64,000 nucleotides of DNA from Hygrocybe punicea. Taxonomy: Eukaryota; Basidiomycota; Agaricomycetes; Agaricales; Hygrophoraceae. Under the pieces are notes generated by a model. That model was given only the letters and a program-made list of their open reading frames with translations. It was not told the origin of the DNA and ran no database searches. The position numbers were made by a program, and so were the translations under genes. The DNA lies in the NCBI GenBank assembly GCA_963556145.1, contig OY744469.1:930001-994000 (forward strand). Direction: 5' to 3'. Numbering within the stretch: position 1 is the stretch's first letter; every line of letters begins with the position of its first letter. Shown here piece after piece: positions 42,971-55,077 of the stretch.

Positions 42971-44570
42971 TCTAGGCTGATGCACCTCCACAAATGCAAA
43001 ATTTCTGGTGAAGATTATCGTTTGGTTTATATAATTAATTCACTATTTATTTTCTGCTATTTACAGATTTATATTCATCACAAAAGATAATACCACTGTG
43101 TATTCTTTACAAAGTATCATATACTTCAACATACAATTTATAAGTTCCATATTTCATGTTTCTATTCTCATTACATTCACAGAATGATAGAACCCCTATT
43201 TCTGTTCATCACTTGTAGAGAAATCATTGCTATTTGCAGTTATTTTGGCACATGTAATATAATCACAAATTTATGATGTTTTCAACATTTCAATTTTAAC
43301 TCCTTTGGGTTTGGGCAGGATCAGGTGATTAGATAGGCAAAATTGCAGTACATTCTGATTCCTAGCTGCTAGTAATACAAATGAAATAATTTGTTTGATA
43401 TATACTCAGTTTTGCTTATAAATGACTATATTCAACATGTGGATTTTTATGCATTTGTTATTGCTCTACAAGTGAGCCAATCTAATCATCTGATTCTGCT
43501 GAAAACTGAGAGAGTTAAATTTTGATGTTGAAAACATCAAAATCTTGTGATTATTTCACATGTGCCGAAATACCTACAAATAGCAATAAATATGTATGCC
43601 TTGTCATTTCTTTTTTGATGGCCCTCCTCATTTGCCTCTTCTTAATCCATATGCATTTTAGACTCCTTTCTAATTTCTGATCTTAGTGTTTTTATTGACC
43701 ATATCCACCAATAATCACTTACAATTTTTCAGCAGATAGAATTTTCTGAAACACTGACTTTACCTCTAGCTGAACTTTTATCCATTTTTCATGTGCTGCC
43801 TTCCCATGAATTTGAATTCCCCATTCCTTCAATCCCAGTACAAGTAGAACAATTTTAACAAGTCCACCTTTGCACCATTCTTTTTCCAAAACAATATTAG
43901 CAGTTTGTGGTAGGAACATATTTGTTGTAGTGGCCTTGAGAATTGTCTGAATTTCCTCAGTAGCTCAGGCAATTGTTCAGTATATGGTAGACTAGAGGGT
44001 AAGAGTGGGTAAGAGCTTGAATGAACTTCAGAAAGTTGAAACAGAGTTTGTGCAAGATTGCTAGTGTAGTAACTCAGACTTGGAGTAAACTCATAAGTGA
44101 CATAGCTAATTCTCACGTCAAAAATCACATGTTTAAGGTCATGTGATTGGGAATTAGCCACGTCAAAAATCACATGTTTAAGATCATGTGATTGTTCAGT
44201 TTCAATTAAAAACCCCGAAACCTTCGTGTTTGGCCCCCAGTGCTCTTCGACTTCCAGTCCACTCACCCCGGCAGAGAGAGCCGAATTTCTCTGCTTGATG
44301 CCAGGGCACGGAAGTCCTGGTTTGGGTGCAGCCTCTGGATGGTTGTGAGCATTCAAATCTAGCCTTGACTGTCACCAGTGGGGAGGGTGGCCTCTCCACT
44401 ATCCTTGGGCATGGGTCTGGGGTTGGTGACTTTAAAGGTCCTAGTATAGTTGTAATTTTATTCTAAGCAATCATATATATTTAAGTTTATTATAAGGGAA
44501 CATTCAGTTCATTTTTGATGTCGGTGGCATCAGTCCCACACCCAGTAAGAAGGCTACATACCTCGCGAAG
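42971..44570. other. AT-rich unique interior of the foldback element
   Basis: There is no convincing gene. A tandem duplication of about 52 bp (TCAAAAATCACATGTTTAAG) lies at 44,115-44,195. Confidence 0.5.
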
Positions 44571-44589
44571 CCGGCACACGCATCAATTG

Positions 44590-47570
44590 ATGCGGCGGCG
44601 TGTTTCGCGAGGTGTTGATGCCCTACTGGTGGGCTTGTCATTGGGGCCGTGAGGGCCATCGCCGTCGTCGTTGGGCCGTGTTGGGCGTCAGTGGGGCCGC
44701 TGTCGTCGTTGGGCGTTGGCTGGGGGCCCTTTACGGCATTGGTGGGGCCGTTGCCGTCGTCATTGGGCGTTGGTGGGGCCGTCGGCGTTGTTGTTGGGCG
44801 TTGGCGGCCCTATTGGGTGTGGCTTGGGTGTTGTTGGAACCCCAGTCGTCGTTGAGGGCCCCTTTGGGCGTTGGTGGGGCCGTCGTCGTCGTTGGCGGCC
44901 CTTTGGCGTTGGTGGGGCGTTGGTGGGGCGTTGGCGGCCCTGTTGGGTGTGGCTTGGGCGTTGTTGGGGCCGCCGTCGTCGTTGGGGGCCTTTGTGAGGC
45001 CGTCACCGTCGTTGTTGGGCGTTGGCAGCTTTGGGGCGTTGGTGGGGCGTTGGCGGCCCTGTTGGGTGTGGCTTGGGCAGTGTTGAGGCCACCGTCTTCG
45101 TTGGGGGTCTTTAGGGCGTTAGTGGGGCCGTCGTCGTCATGGTTGGGCGTGGTGGGGCCGTCATCAGCGTTGTTGGGCGTTGGCCGCCCTGTTGGCGTTG
45201 GCGGGGCCATCGTCGTCATCGTTGGGCTCCGTGGTCCTCGTCGTCCCGTTCTGCCGTCCCGGTCGTCCTCGTTTCCGTCGTCCCCGTGCCCGTGCCCGTG
45301 CCCGCTGTCCTCGTCTTCGTTGCCCCTGCCCGTTGTCGTGGTTCCCGGTTCCCGTCGTCGTATTCCCCTTTCGCACCGTCGTCGCGTTCGTTCGTTTACC
45401 CCGTCGTCCGCATCCCAGTCGTCCTGTGTCGTCCTGTGTCCGCCGTCTCCTTGTCGCCTGCATCCGCGTCCACTTGTTGCAGTTGCCTTGTTCGCGTTCG
45501 TTTGGCACGAGGGTGCGGGAAAAAAACCCTACAAGTATTTAAATAATCAGTAGAATAAATGAACAAGATAAATAGAATACTTACCTGGGGTGCTCTGGCA
45601 TCCGCACCCGTTGTCGTGTCGTTGTTGAAAACGAAGTGTTGTTGAAGTCGCGCGCGAGAATTTCAACCGGAATTTGCCGATATCCAAAACGGGGTCGAGT
45701 TGCCATATAGGGAAGAGTGGCTGGATTTTCTTATTATTATTATATATACTACAACGCCTCAATGGCCGGGGCAAGACCCTGAAGAGATGTAAGTATGATA
45801 TACCTACCCCGAGAGGAGTTCTTGTATTTTATTTCATTTTATATTGGGAGATATTCACAATGCATTTTATGCCTCTGCCAAAATTGGACCCTTAAACACC
45901 TAACTTTGCGAGTACACGTCTGAAAAATCCAAAATTAATTCTAGGAGTACTAAGGAAGGTGTACATTGTGTTCCAGACAAGTGCCTGGTAGTTGGTGTGG
46001 CAAGGAATGTGTTGTAGCCAAAATTGATTTGGAGCTTTGCGGACAATCAAAAGTCCGTATAAGCAGACACAATCATGAATGGAAGGTGAGTGACAAGTTC
46101 ATCACATTTTGGCTCCAACACATTCCCTGCCATACCAACTACCAGGCACTTGTCTGGAACACAATGTACACCTTCCTTAGTACTCCTAGAATTGAATTTG
46201 GATTTTTCAGACGTGTACTGGCAAAGTTAGGTGTTTAAGGGTCCAATTTTGGCAGAGGCATAAAATGCATTGTGAATATCTCCCAATATAAAATGAAATA
46301 AAATACAAAAACTCCTCTCGAGGTAGGTATATCATACCTACATCTCTTCAGGGTCTTGCCTTGGCCATTGAGGTGTTGTAGTATATATAATAATAATAAG
46401 AAAATCCAGCCACTCATCCCTATATGGCAACTCGACCCCGTTTTGGATATCGGCAAATTCCGGTTGAAATTCTCGCGCGCGACTTCAACAACACTTCGTT
46501 TTCAACAACGACACGACAACGGGTGCGGATGCCAGAGCACCCCAGGTAAGTCTTCCATTTATCCTTTTCATTTATTCTACTAACTAATTATTAATAAACC
46601 GTTTTAGGTTTTCTTTGCCGCACCAAACGAACGCGAACGCAACAGCAACAACAAGTAGACGCGGTGCGGGCGACAAGGAGACGGAGGACGCAGCCGTGAA
46701 CGGGAGCAACCCAGGACGACCACGACAGCAAGACCGAGGACGACGGGAATGACGACGACGGGGTGAACGAACGAACGCGACGACGGCGCGAAAGGGGAAT
46801 ACGACGACGGTAACCGGGAACCACGACAACGGGAAGACGACAACGGGCAGGGGCAACGACGACGAAGACAGCGGGCACGGGCAGCGGGCATGGGGACGGG
46901 GACGGGGACAACGGACGACGGAAACGAGGACGACGGGGACGGGGGAACGGGACCACGAGGACCACGGAGCCCGAGACAACAAGGACGACGGCAACGGGGA
47001 CGACGGCAACGGGGACGACGAGGACGACGGGGACGACGACGAGGATGACGACGAGGACAGTGAGCACGGGGACGGGGACGGGGGCAACGGACGACGGGCG
47101 ACGGAAACGACGAGGGAAAGGGATGACGAGGACAACGAGACCGGGACAACGAGGATGACGGCAACAGGGACGACGAGGACGGAAACGGCGAGGACGGGAC
47201 GGCAAACGGGACGGCAACGACAACACGAACGGCACGGGGCCGACGGCCGTGGGCCACCACACGGGAACGGGGACGACGACGACAATGACGACGACGAGGA
47301 TGGGGACGACGAGGACGACGACAAGGACAGCGAGGACGGGAACGGGGACGGGGACAACAGGCAACGGAAACGAGGACGGCCGGGACGAGGGAACGGGATG
47401 ACGACAACGGAGACCGCGACAACGAGGACGACGACAATGGGGACGGCGAGGACGGAAATGGCGAGGGACGGCAAACGGGACGGCTACGGCAACACGAATG
47501 GGAACGGGGCCAGACGGGAACGACGACGACGACGGGGGCGACGAGGGCGACGCGGAGGGGCGTGGACATG
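44590..47570. repeat. 3 kb palindrome with GC-rich minisatellite arms
   Basis: The arms are reverse complements around a centre near 46,065. The inner arms (about 45,540-46,020 and 46,110-46,590) match closely, including AAATTCCGGTTGAAATTCTC and its complement. The outer arms (44,640-45,500 and 46,620-47,560) are diverged minisatellites of TTGGGCGTTGG/GGGGCCGTCGTCGTC type on one side and ACGACGGGGACG type on the other. The long Arg/Pro/Ser or Gly/Val frames in it are low-complexity artefacts. The centre is about 90 bp. Confidence 0.85.
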
Positions 47571-47964
47571 TAGGTAACCCCGGTATGTAATTTTTTAGGT
47601 CCCCCCCGTTTCCCTCCCCTTCCCCCCGTTTCCCTCTCCTCTGCCCCTTCTCCCCCTGCCTATCTCCTACCCCCTCCCATCCACCTCCTGCCCTTCTCCC
47701 CTTGCCCACCTCCTGCCCTTCTCCCCTTGCCCACCCCCTCCATTCCCCCTGGTCATTTCCCCCTCTCCTCTTCTCTCCACCACCACCACCACCACCTCCC
47801 ACCCTCATCCCCTGATAATATAATGTAGATATGTATATAATTAAGCAAAATAATTATGTGATTTGCAATGTCTATTTTAAGTAAGTTGCTAAATGTAAAT
47901 TATTTAAAATTATGTTATAACATATGATATAATGATTTAGTGGTATGATTACTTAGCAGATGCT

Positions 47965-48235
47965 GAGCAGGGTGAGACATCCCAGAAAAGGCTGTGGGAT
48001 GTCCCACAAGCTGACAGGGATGTCCCAGATAAGCTGTGGGATGTCCCACAGGCTGGCTGGGGGCTGAGAGGGATGTCCCAGACAAGGCTGTGGGACATCC
48101 CATCCTGACTGTGGGACGTCCCACAAGCTGACAGCAATGTCCAAGAGAAGGCTGTGGGACATCCTACAAGCTCACAGGATATCCCAGAAGCTGAGAGGGA
48201 TGTCCCAACCAAGCCTCTGTGAGATGTCCCCTTAC
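47965..48235 (+). repeat. Array of GGGATGTCCC / GGGACATCCC palindromic motifs
   Basis: More than a dozen copies at spacings of roughly 15-30 bp, linked by CACAAGCTGA and AGGCTGTG words. Two or three further copies lie at 48,797-48,880. The 10-mer is nearly self-complementary and could be a protein-binding array. Confidence 0.85.
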
Positions 48236-49209
48236 TTTAAGCCCAAGTCCACTTTCCTCAAGAAGCACTCTAACCTTAACATAGATTGAAAATTAGATCT
48301 CTCCTCTGCATCTGCATCCCAGTCAGCCATTGTATGCACAGCCAATAATGTAATAACCACTGATATCCTGATCAAATCCTCTTCATAATACACTTGTTCA
48401 ATTTTCAGCTCAGCCTCCTTTGCATATGTAGCCCCACTTCTCTTTGTTTATTATGCATGCTCTGCTCACTCACTCCCCTACAAGCTTCGGATTGCCACAT
48501 GCACAAGGGATTGGTTTACTAGAAGCACACCCTCCTCTTTCCCATCTCATTACCCAAAATCTCCAGCCCTTTTCCTCTCCTACTCCTTCTGTCTTTATAT
48601 GTGGAAACAACTGAAGGAGAATCAGCTCTGTGACTCTCAAATGTACAATCTTATACTATGCTATCGCACCCATGGTACCTATAGTGGCCATGACAAGGCC
48701 TTGAAATTTACAACTGGATGCTATCATCATTCTGAGTTTTCTATTAAATACCTATGAAAGGGGCATCTCAAATTCCCCCAGACACCTCCTCTGGTAGGGA
48801 TGTCCCATGGGGCCACAACACCAAATGTCATCCCATGGGCCATCCCATATACCAGACCAGGGACAATGGAATGTCCCAATGTATGGTCCCAGGGATGATG
48901 GTTTTGTCCCAGGGCTGCCCAGTACTTGTACCAACATGTAGATGGTTCAGTACTAGGAGTGAGTTGAAACTAGTTGCCCAGGCTTGGGGGTAGCCTGAAG
49001 TGCATATGAACACTGCACTAACCATCATTGGCTGACAAAAAGAACCTCTCAAGAAACTCCAAGCTCATATGATTAGCTTTGAAAAGAAGCTATCTGCTCG
49101 CACATATTCTATTTTAGTCAATTGTGGGGGATGATCTATAGCAGGAGTACAATCAGGATGGATAGTATTGGTCTGAACTTGACAGTCATGTTTGAATGTG
49201 CAACCAGTC
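48236..49209. other. Unique DNA within the foldback element
   Basis: No gene was recognised; mixed AT-rich sequence with a few more GTCCCA words. Confidence 0.45.
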
Positions 49210-49214
49210 TGAGT

Positions 49215-49905
49215 CATAATGGTTGGCCCAGGATATATCCTGACTCAATAAGCGTAGACCATCTCAGTTGAGCCAGGATATATCCTGAGAAATTCAGCCT
49301 GAACCATGTCAGTTGGGCCAGGATATATCCTGGGAACATCAGCCTGAACCATCCCAGTTGGGCCAGGATATATCCTGAGAAAATCAGCCTAGACCATCCC
49401 AGTTGGGTCAGGATATATCCTGAGAAAATCAGCCTGAACCATGTCAGTTGGACCAGGATATATCCTGAGAACCTCAGCCTAGACCATGTCAGTTGGGCCA
49501 GGATATATCCTGAGAACATCAGCCTAGACCATGTCAGTTGGGTTAGGATATATCCTGATAGCATCAGCCTGAACCATGTCAGTTGGGTCAGGATATATCC
49601 TGATAGCATCAGCCTGAACCATGTCAGTTGGGCCAGGATATATCCTGAGAAAATCAGCCTGAACCATGTCAGTTGGACAAGGATATATCCTGAGAACCTC
49701 AGCCTAGACCATGTCAGTTGGGCCAGGATATATCCTGAGAAAATCAGCCTGAACCATGTTGGTTGGGTCAGGATATATCCTGAGAAAATCAGCCTGAACC
49801 ATGTCAGTTGGGCCAGGATATATCCTGAGAACCTCAGCCTAGACCATGTCAGTTGGGCCAGGATATATCTCAGCCTGATTCAGCTATCCCCAAGTCAGTT
49901 GGGTG
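49215..49905 (-). repeat. Right satellite arm
   Basis: About fifteen tandem units, the reverse complement of those at 41,995-42,970, ending in the same CCCCAAGTCAGTTGGGTGATC boundary that starts the left arm. Confidence 0.92.
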
Positions 49906-49966
49906 ATCTCATTTTCAGGCATCCCATCTCAGTTGGTAATATCTTGCTGAATGCCCTGGTGTGCCC

Positions 49967-50310
49967 AAGCGAGTAGTTGATGATGCAAAGATTGTGTAAC
50001 AAATTGACAAATTGGCCATTCATTGAATATTGAGAAGACTTGTTGAACAAAGGGAAAGTGGTGCCGTCAACAGCAAGCCACCCATCGTGCCATTCTGGGA
50101 TGACCTTCTGTTCAGTCCAACATTTCGAACCTTCTTTCTCCTGTTCAGTCAGCATGGAGAAGGCGCGGTCATGAAGCTTGATGATCACGAGCATACAACA
50201 TTTTGTACAGTTGATAACGGTACCGGGTGAAATGCCCGCCCATTCCACAATGTCAAGTTGTTGCGAAACAAGACGAAAGAGGTCGGATATGTTAGGTTCG
50301 ACCAGTTCCG
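49967..50310 (-). pseudogene. PIF/Harbinger transposase, N-terminal part, fused in frame to a Gag fragment
   Basis: Minus-strand reading contains LFRLVSQQLDIVEWAGISPG, VINCTKCCMLVIIKLHDRAF and the first catalytic-Asp block GWLAVDGTTFPLF, ending FVNLLHNLCIINYSLGHT at the foldback insertion. The partner half at 41,487-41,928 continues with GSAHDT. Upstream the frame runs without a stop into Gag sequence. Confidence 0.8.
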
Positions 50311-51702
50311 CTTTAGGAATGACCGGGTCATAGCGAGCGGGTGGCGGGTAGCGGGTGGCGGGTTCTATTGGAGTCGAGTACCTGATGGTGGCAGGCGATG
50401 TCGATGATAGACGAGAGACAGTGGATGGTTCAGCCACAATTCCGGCCAGCAGAAAGTGGGCGCAGTTGTGGAAGTCCTGGAAGTTGTAAGGGTCGCTGTG
50501 GAAATGGTCTGGCTTCTGGTACTGCAGATGGGTTTTGATGTCCTTTTTAAGCTTGGCATGGAAGCCATTCTCGTACACGATGTTGCGTTCTCAAGGAGAG
50601 ATTCGACTATGGCCAGTCAGGGGTACACCCGCAGTGCTCTGGGGCTGTACTCGGACCCGTACCCGTCACGGGTACGTACCCGAGGCCAAAAGTACGGGTA
50701 TGGCACGGGTTTTGCAGGGGTACAGGAAGAAACATGCAAAATACCCCATTTTTACCTGTTTTTGGTGGTTTTTATGGTTATTGTGGACAGAATACTGGCC
50801 GGATCCCTTTAGTGTAAAGGAACACAATGTTTAGAATACTGTGGGGAGTGTTGAGAGCATTTTTACATATTTTTACAAGCAATGATTCTCATTATATCCC
50901 TCAAAAACATGCAAAATACCCCATTTTTACCTGTTTTTGGTGGTTTTTATGGTTATTGTGGACGGAATACTGGTCGGATCCCTTTAGTGTAAAGGAGCAC
51001 AATGTTCACAATACTGTGGGGAGTGTTGAGAGCATTTTTACATATTTTTACAAGCAATGATTCTCATTATATCCCTCAAAAATAGCGAAAAATACCCCAA
51101 AAATTGAGTTTTTGATGTTTCTTCTCCCAAAAAAAATACAGCCCATACCCGCGTGGGTACTGCGGGTATTCTGAGGCTGGACTCGTACCCTTAACCCGTG
51201 GTACCCGTACTCTTAACCCCTGGGGGTATTGCATACCCTTGACCTGCCCTAGATTCGACCCTTCTCTAAGAGGAATCCTGAGATCCGGATGAACTCGTGG
51301 TAGTATTCGCCAAGTTCGGTGCGAGTATGGATGCCGTAACTGGTTTCAGTGTGGGTGAGATGGTCGAGATCCACCATTGTGTACCGATGATCGTCCTCCA
51401 TGCCCGGGTATAGCACGAGAAGGCTTCTTTTGAAAGTCGTGTAATTGGTGCCGGTCGCACTAGGCAAACTTGCCCAAAGCTCGTAATCGCTAAGGGACGC
51501 GTAAGCTATGCTTAATGCAGCCTGCGTCATCGAGGCCAGCATCGGCAGCAAGTAGCTCGACTTCTTCGAAGAAGCGGCTTAGGTTGAGCGGGTTCCCGTT
51601 GAAGGTCGGGGCTGTAGAATGACTGCGAGCAGGCATTTGTTGTGGAGTAACATGGGGAGCGGTAACGTGGGGAGCGGTTAAAGATCCGGAGGTCGAAGTC
51701 AT
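50311..51702 (-). pseudogene. Gypsy-type Gag fragment, interrupted by a MITE
   Basis: The ATG at 51702 opens MTSTSGSLTAPHVT, then FNGNPLNLSRFFEEVELLA, a frame change, and SDYELWASLPSATGTNYTTF, SLLVLYPGMEDD and LGEYYHEFIRISGFLLEKGR, the pattern of Agaricomycete Gag capsid regions. The MITE at 50,608-51,251 follows. Beyond it come a TGA (CGA type), GFHAKLKKDIKTHLQYQKPD and FHNCAHFLLAGIV. The 3' end is replaced by Harbinger sequence, with no protease or polymerase. Confidence 0.75.
50608..51251 (+). mobile_element. hAT-like MITE, copy 2
   Basis: 644 bp, same length as copy 1 at 26,786 and nearly identical, with GATTCGAC flanking both sides (50600-50607 and 51252-51259). Confidence 0.92.
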
Positions 51703-51880
51703 TGTTGTAATAAAATTTGGCTGAGATGGGACAGTTGTCGGGTGATGGGCGAGTCGGGTAACGTGGATGATGATGGCGTGGGCGAAGACGAAGACGGGGA
51801 TGATGACGATGATGGAGTTTTCGATGTTGAGAGTGAAGACGTGGATGGGGGTTCTAACGAGGTCGAAGTTGGGGACGTAG

Positions 51881-52913
51881 TGTTACATTTTTCAACTCCG
51901 CAACTCCGATTCCAACTCCGTTACCCACCATGACGATTCCACTTTATCACACCTTCCTTTTTCGTTTCCTTTTACCTTTTGTCTTCTTTCGGACATCGTT
52001 GTTTCTTCTTGTCCTTGTTCTCTTTTCTTCTAGAACAATCCAGACCGACCATGGACACATCCCCACATTACCTTGCTGTACCCGAATAGTCTCCTTGCCG
52101 ATGGACATCATTGCTATTGTCTTTTCCCTCGCCCTGACATATTGTTGACTTCATCCCACGACAAACCGATTTACAATGGCTGTACTCCTGACACAGCTAA
52201 TTACCATAATCATCATTGGCAGCATCGCCATCACCTTCCTCATTGGTTTTTACCTTGTTATGATCTATCTTTGGCATCGGTACCGAAACCCTTCTGCCAT
52301 CGATACTTCCAACTTCCACCTCGACAATATCTCACCATGTAATTGACAATTGCCATACCTGGATATATGGTTTCCACTTTCGTATTCCATGCCTACCATT
52401 ATCCTCCCTGATTATCCGACGACATTCCTCACCTGCAGGCATGCCCTGAACAATCCCCGATCACAAGACATTTCACTGTCCTCCCTAATCTGACCATCGC
52501 CGAAGCACATTCTTTTGGACTCCAACCACAGACCATACGACTTCTCAAACAGTGAACCAACCCCTATCGCATATTGTTCACACGACATTGCTTCATTGCA
52601 GTACCCAACATCTTATTCCCACAGCTTGTCACTCATGCCATGACTCGAAACCTGGACCCACATTCATTTAACCTTTTCCATCTATAACCTTGATATCTCC
52701 CACACTCGTTTACAACAATACCCTTTCTTGGATGAATACCGACATCAGGTGGACCACATTGTTCCACAGACAGGACAAGACATTGCTCCTTGATACGTCA
52801 TTGACACAGACATCATCATCCAGTACAGCTTATGCTGTTCACATGTCTGACCTCGACTATCCCACCATCCTAGTTGGTTTTCCCTTCATACATTCCTTTG
52901 TTTTCCTTTATAC
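51881..52913 (+). repeat. 3'-truncated LTR, family X, copy 3
   Basis: It starts TGTTACATTTTTCAACTCC, matches the first about 1,030 bp of the family and breaks off at about 52,913, where Gag sequence begins. Confidence 0.85.
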
Positions 52914-53717
52914 CTCACGCAAGCCCTCACCAAACGTAACAACCCCCCAAAGCCTTGTGCAAATAGAGCTGAGCCGACCACCACGGGACAGGGTTTCACA
53001 AATTTCAACTGCCTCTTTTGCGACGACCCATTCCATCGTATACGCGATTGTCCCATCTGCGAGCAGTACACTTGAGATGGAATATGCCGCAAGAACGAGC
53101 ATGGCCGCATTGTGTTGCCTAACGGAATGTATCTTCCAAAGGCTATCGTCGGCAAAAATATGAAGGATCGCTTCGACGCGTGGCACGCACAGAACCCCGG
53201 CAACCGCGCTCCCCCTGCCTGTAACCCCACAGAACCATTCCAATGCAACCCGCCGCCTCATGTCAAAACTAACTTCGTCTCTGCCGTTGAAGTACCAACT
53301 TACGAACCTGAGGTCACCACCGAGTATGCCAACATCTTTCAGTCCACGACATCTGACATCGACAACGACAACGAACAAATTAAGGTTCTGGAAGCTGAAG
53401 TACAGCGGCTTCATAAACAGGTTAGATTCGACAGTGTAGAAATCCCCTCAAAAGTGAAAGGCAAGTCTAGAGAGACATATCCCAATCCACCCGCCGCTTC
53501 CACATCTGTTCCAGCTATGAAACCCACCGAGAAAATGGCCAGACCTATCAACGAGCAGCCAATCACCATAGTCCCCCCTTTGAACACGCGGCCAACCGAG
53601 CTGACCGCCTTCATGCTGCACACCCCCCAGAACCTTCCAGCGAGGCGAGTCATGCGGAGACACTTCCGAAACTCTCTATCGCCCCGTCGAATGGGTTTCC
53701 TTTGGAATCTGCCCTAG
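52914..53717 (+). pseudogene. Gypsy-type Gag C-terminus with zinc knuckle
   Basis: A CX2CX4HX4C knuckle (CLFCDDPFHRIRDC, about 53,010) is followed by a TGA, then GICRKNEHGRIVLPNGMYLP, GKNMKDRFDAWHAQNPGN and a spacer with ANIFQSTTSDIDNDNEQIK, the region that precedes the protease in Agaricomycete Gypsy elements. It stops at 53,717 against an ORF on the other strand. It is abutted directly by the broken LTR. Confidence 0.75.
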
Positions 53718-54878
53718 GCCTTTTCGTCGGCCGCTCCTCAGCCATCTCTTCTTCCTCATCCTCCAAGTCCGACTCCACCTCTTCGATTGGCTGCTTACTT
53801 GTCGATGCCCGAGCGGGTCTCGTCCGGATCATTTTGGTGGTAAACGAAAGTGGTTTCCTCGTACCCGCTACCGCTTTTCCCTTGCCGGTGTCCACCTTGT
53901 GTCGTCCCCCGCCCGTCCGATGAGTCACGTTGGTACATTTCTTCTTCAACTTTCGACACCGCTTGCAAACGTATCCGGTCATGCCTCGGCATGCCTCTTG
54001 AGCTTTGATGCAATTCGTGCATGGCTGTAGAGGAAACGGTCTGGTAAACTTTTACGACGCTCAATGGTTAAGAATAGATACTCAACAAAAGGGACTTACA
54101 GTCGTTCCGTCCACGTCCTCAATTTCCACACTAGGCATCTCCACATCTCCTAGACCCACCAGTTGCTCTGGTGTCGGTTTGACGGGCTCTTCTTCGAATC
54201 TGACTGCGACTTCGCCCTCTGGCACCGGTATGACGTCCTGCTCACCTGTGGTCGATGTGTTGGCGATATTTATTCCCGCCAGTCGGTCCTCGCTGACCTG
54301 TCGCCGATATTTGATCCCCTCCCTCTCAACCCGGTCCGCCTCCTGGGTCCACTGCTGCCATTCCTTCTCCATCCTGAGCCTCTCCCACCTCTCCTCTGCA
54401 GCCGCTCTCTGCTTCTCTGCCTCTGCTCGCGCCTGTGCCCCGCCAACCATTTTGCCTCCTCTTCCCATGCAGCTGCCTCCACATCCGCCCGCCGTTTTTA
54501 TTCTTCCTCCTCCCATCTAGCCCGCTCAGTTGTCTCCATCAGCCACTCCTCCAACATGTTTGCGTATGCCTGCCGATCTTCCCACAAAGGGGGCGTCACT
54601 ATAGGTTTGCCCGCATCTTTGAGCTCGGCCACGATCCCATTATATACCCGCTGATGGACAATGTTAGTCATACAGGATCTCCTCTCTGGATGGAAAAGTC
54701 ACCATGACCTTTCTATGGCCGATCAACCACTGCTGCGCTGCGCCTTCGTCGCCTTCGACCATCCCCATGAACCCATCGTTATGGAACGCGGCGACTCAGT
54801 CCACCGTGTCCTGGTAGTCCGCCCGAGTCTCAGGGTCAATGCTTCTAACAAAGGCGAGATAGGTGTTGTAGTTGTTGT
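53650..54878 (-). pseudogene. Transposon-associated ORF with CxxC region, several lesions
   Basis: The ATG at 54878 starts MDNNYNTYLAFVRSIDPETR, then a TGA replacing the W of WVAAFHN, then MGMVEGDEGAAQQWLIGHRK and MVTFPSREEILYD. Frameshifts follow before IVHQRVYNGIVAELKDAGKP, LEEWLMETTERARWEEE, a charged coiled coil (EAEKQRAAAEERWERLRMEK), an intron near 54,040-54,095 and the Cys cluster VCKRCRKLKKKC. I know this order from repeat-associated ORFs in mushroom genomes; its role is unknown. The G-to-A stop is consistent with C-to-T change on the other strand. Confidence 0.65.
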
Positions 54879-55077
54879 CCATTGTGTGAGTCGAGGTGGA
54901 GTGTTGAAATGAAGTTAGAAAATGCGATCAACAACGACGCATTTTTTTTATGTTTTTCTCACTTTGTTGTTGTTTGGCTGCTCACGTGATAAGCCACATT
55001 CGCGCCCCACATTTGAAGATCTTGTACTATCAACCATGGATGGTCTCTATTAGAAGACCCAAGGAGATGTAGAGGGC

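Larger units (their letters stand above)
41937..49958. mobile_element. 8 kb foldback element with satellite arms
   Basis: The outer ends are inverted repeats sharing ATTCAGCAAGATATTACC and continuing through a palindromic tandem satellite on both sides. GTGTGCCC flanks it (41929-41936 and 49959-49966), an 8-bp duplication in the Harbinger gene. Interior: a satellite arm, an AT-rich unique stretch, a 3 kb GC-rich palindrome, a GGGATGTCCC array, unique DNA and the second satellite arm. No transposase was recognised, so it is non-autonomous. The 8-bp duplication and CAG-type ends suggest a hAT enzyme (inference). Confidence 0.85.

Noticed and set aside
44600..45553. Long Val/Gly/Arg-rich and Pro/Ser-rich ORFs at 44.6-45.5 kb and 46.6-47.8 kb
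   Set aside because: They are translations of GC-rich minisatellites in the palindrome arms; all six frames are open because stop codons are rare in the repeat.
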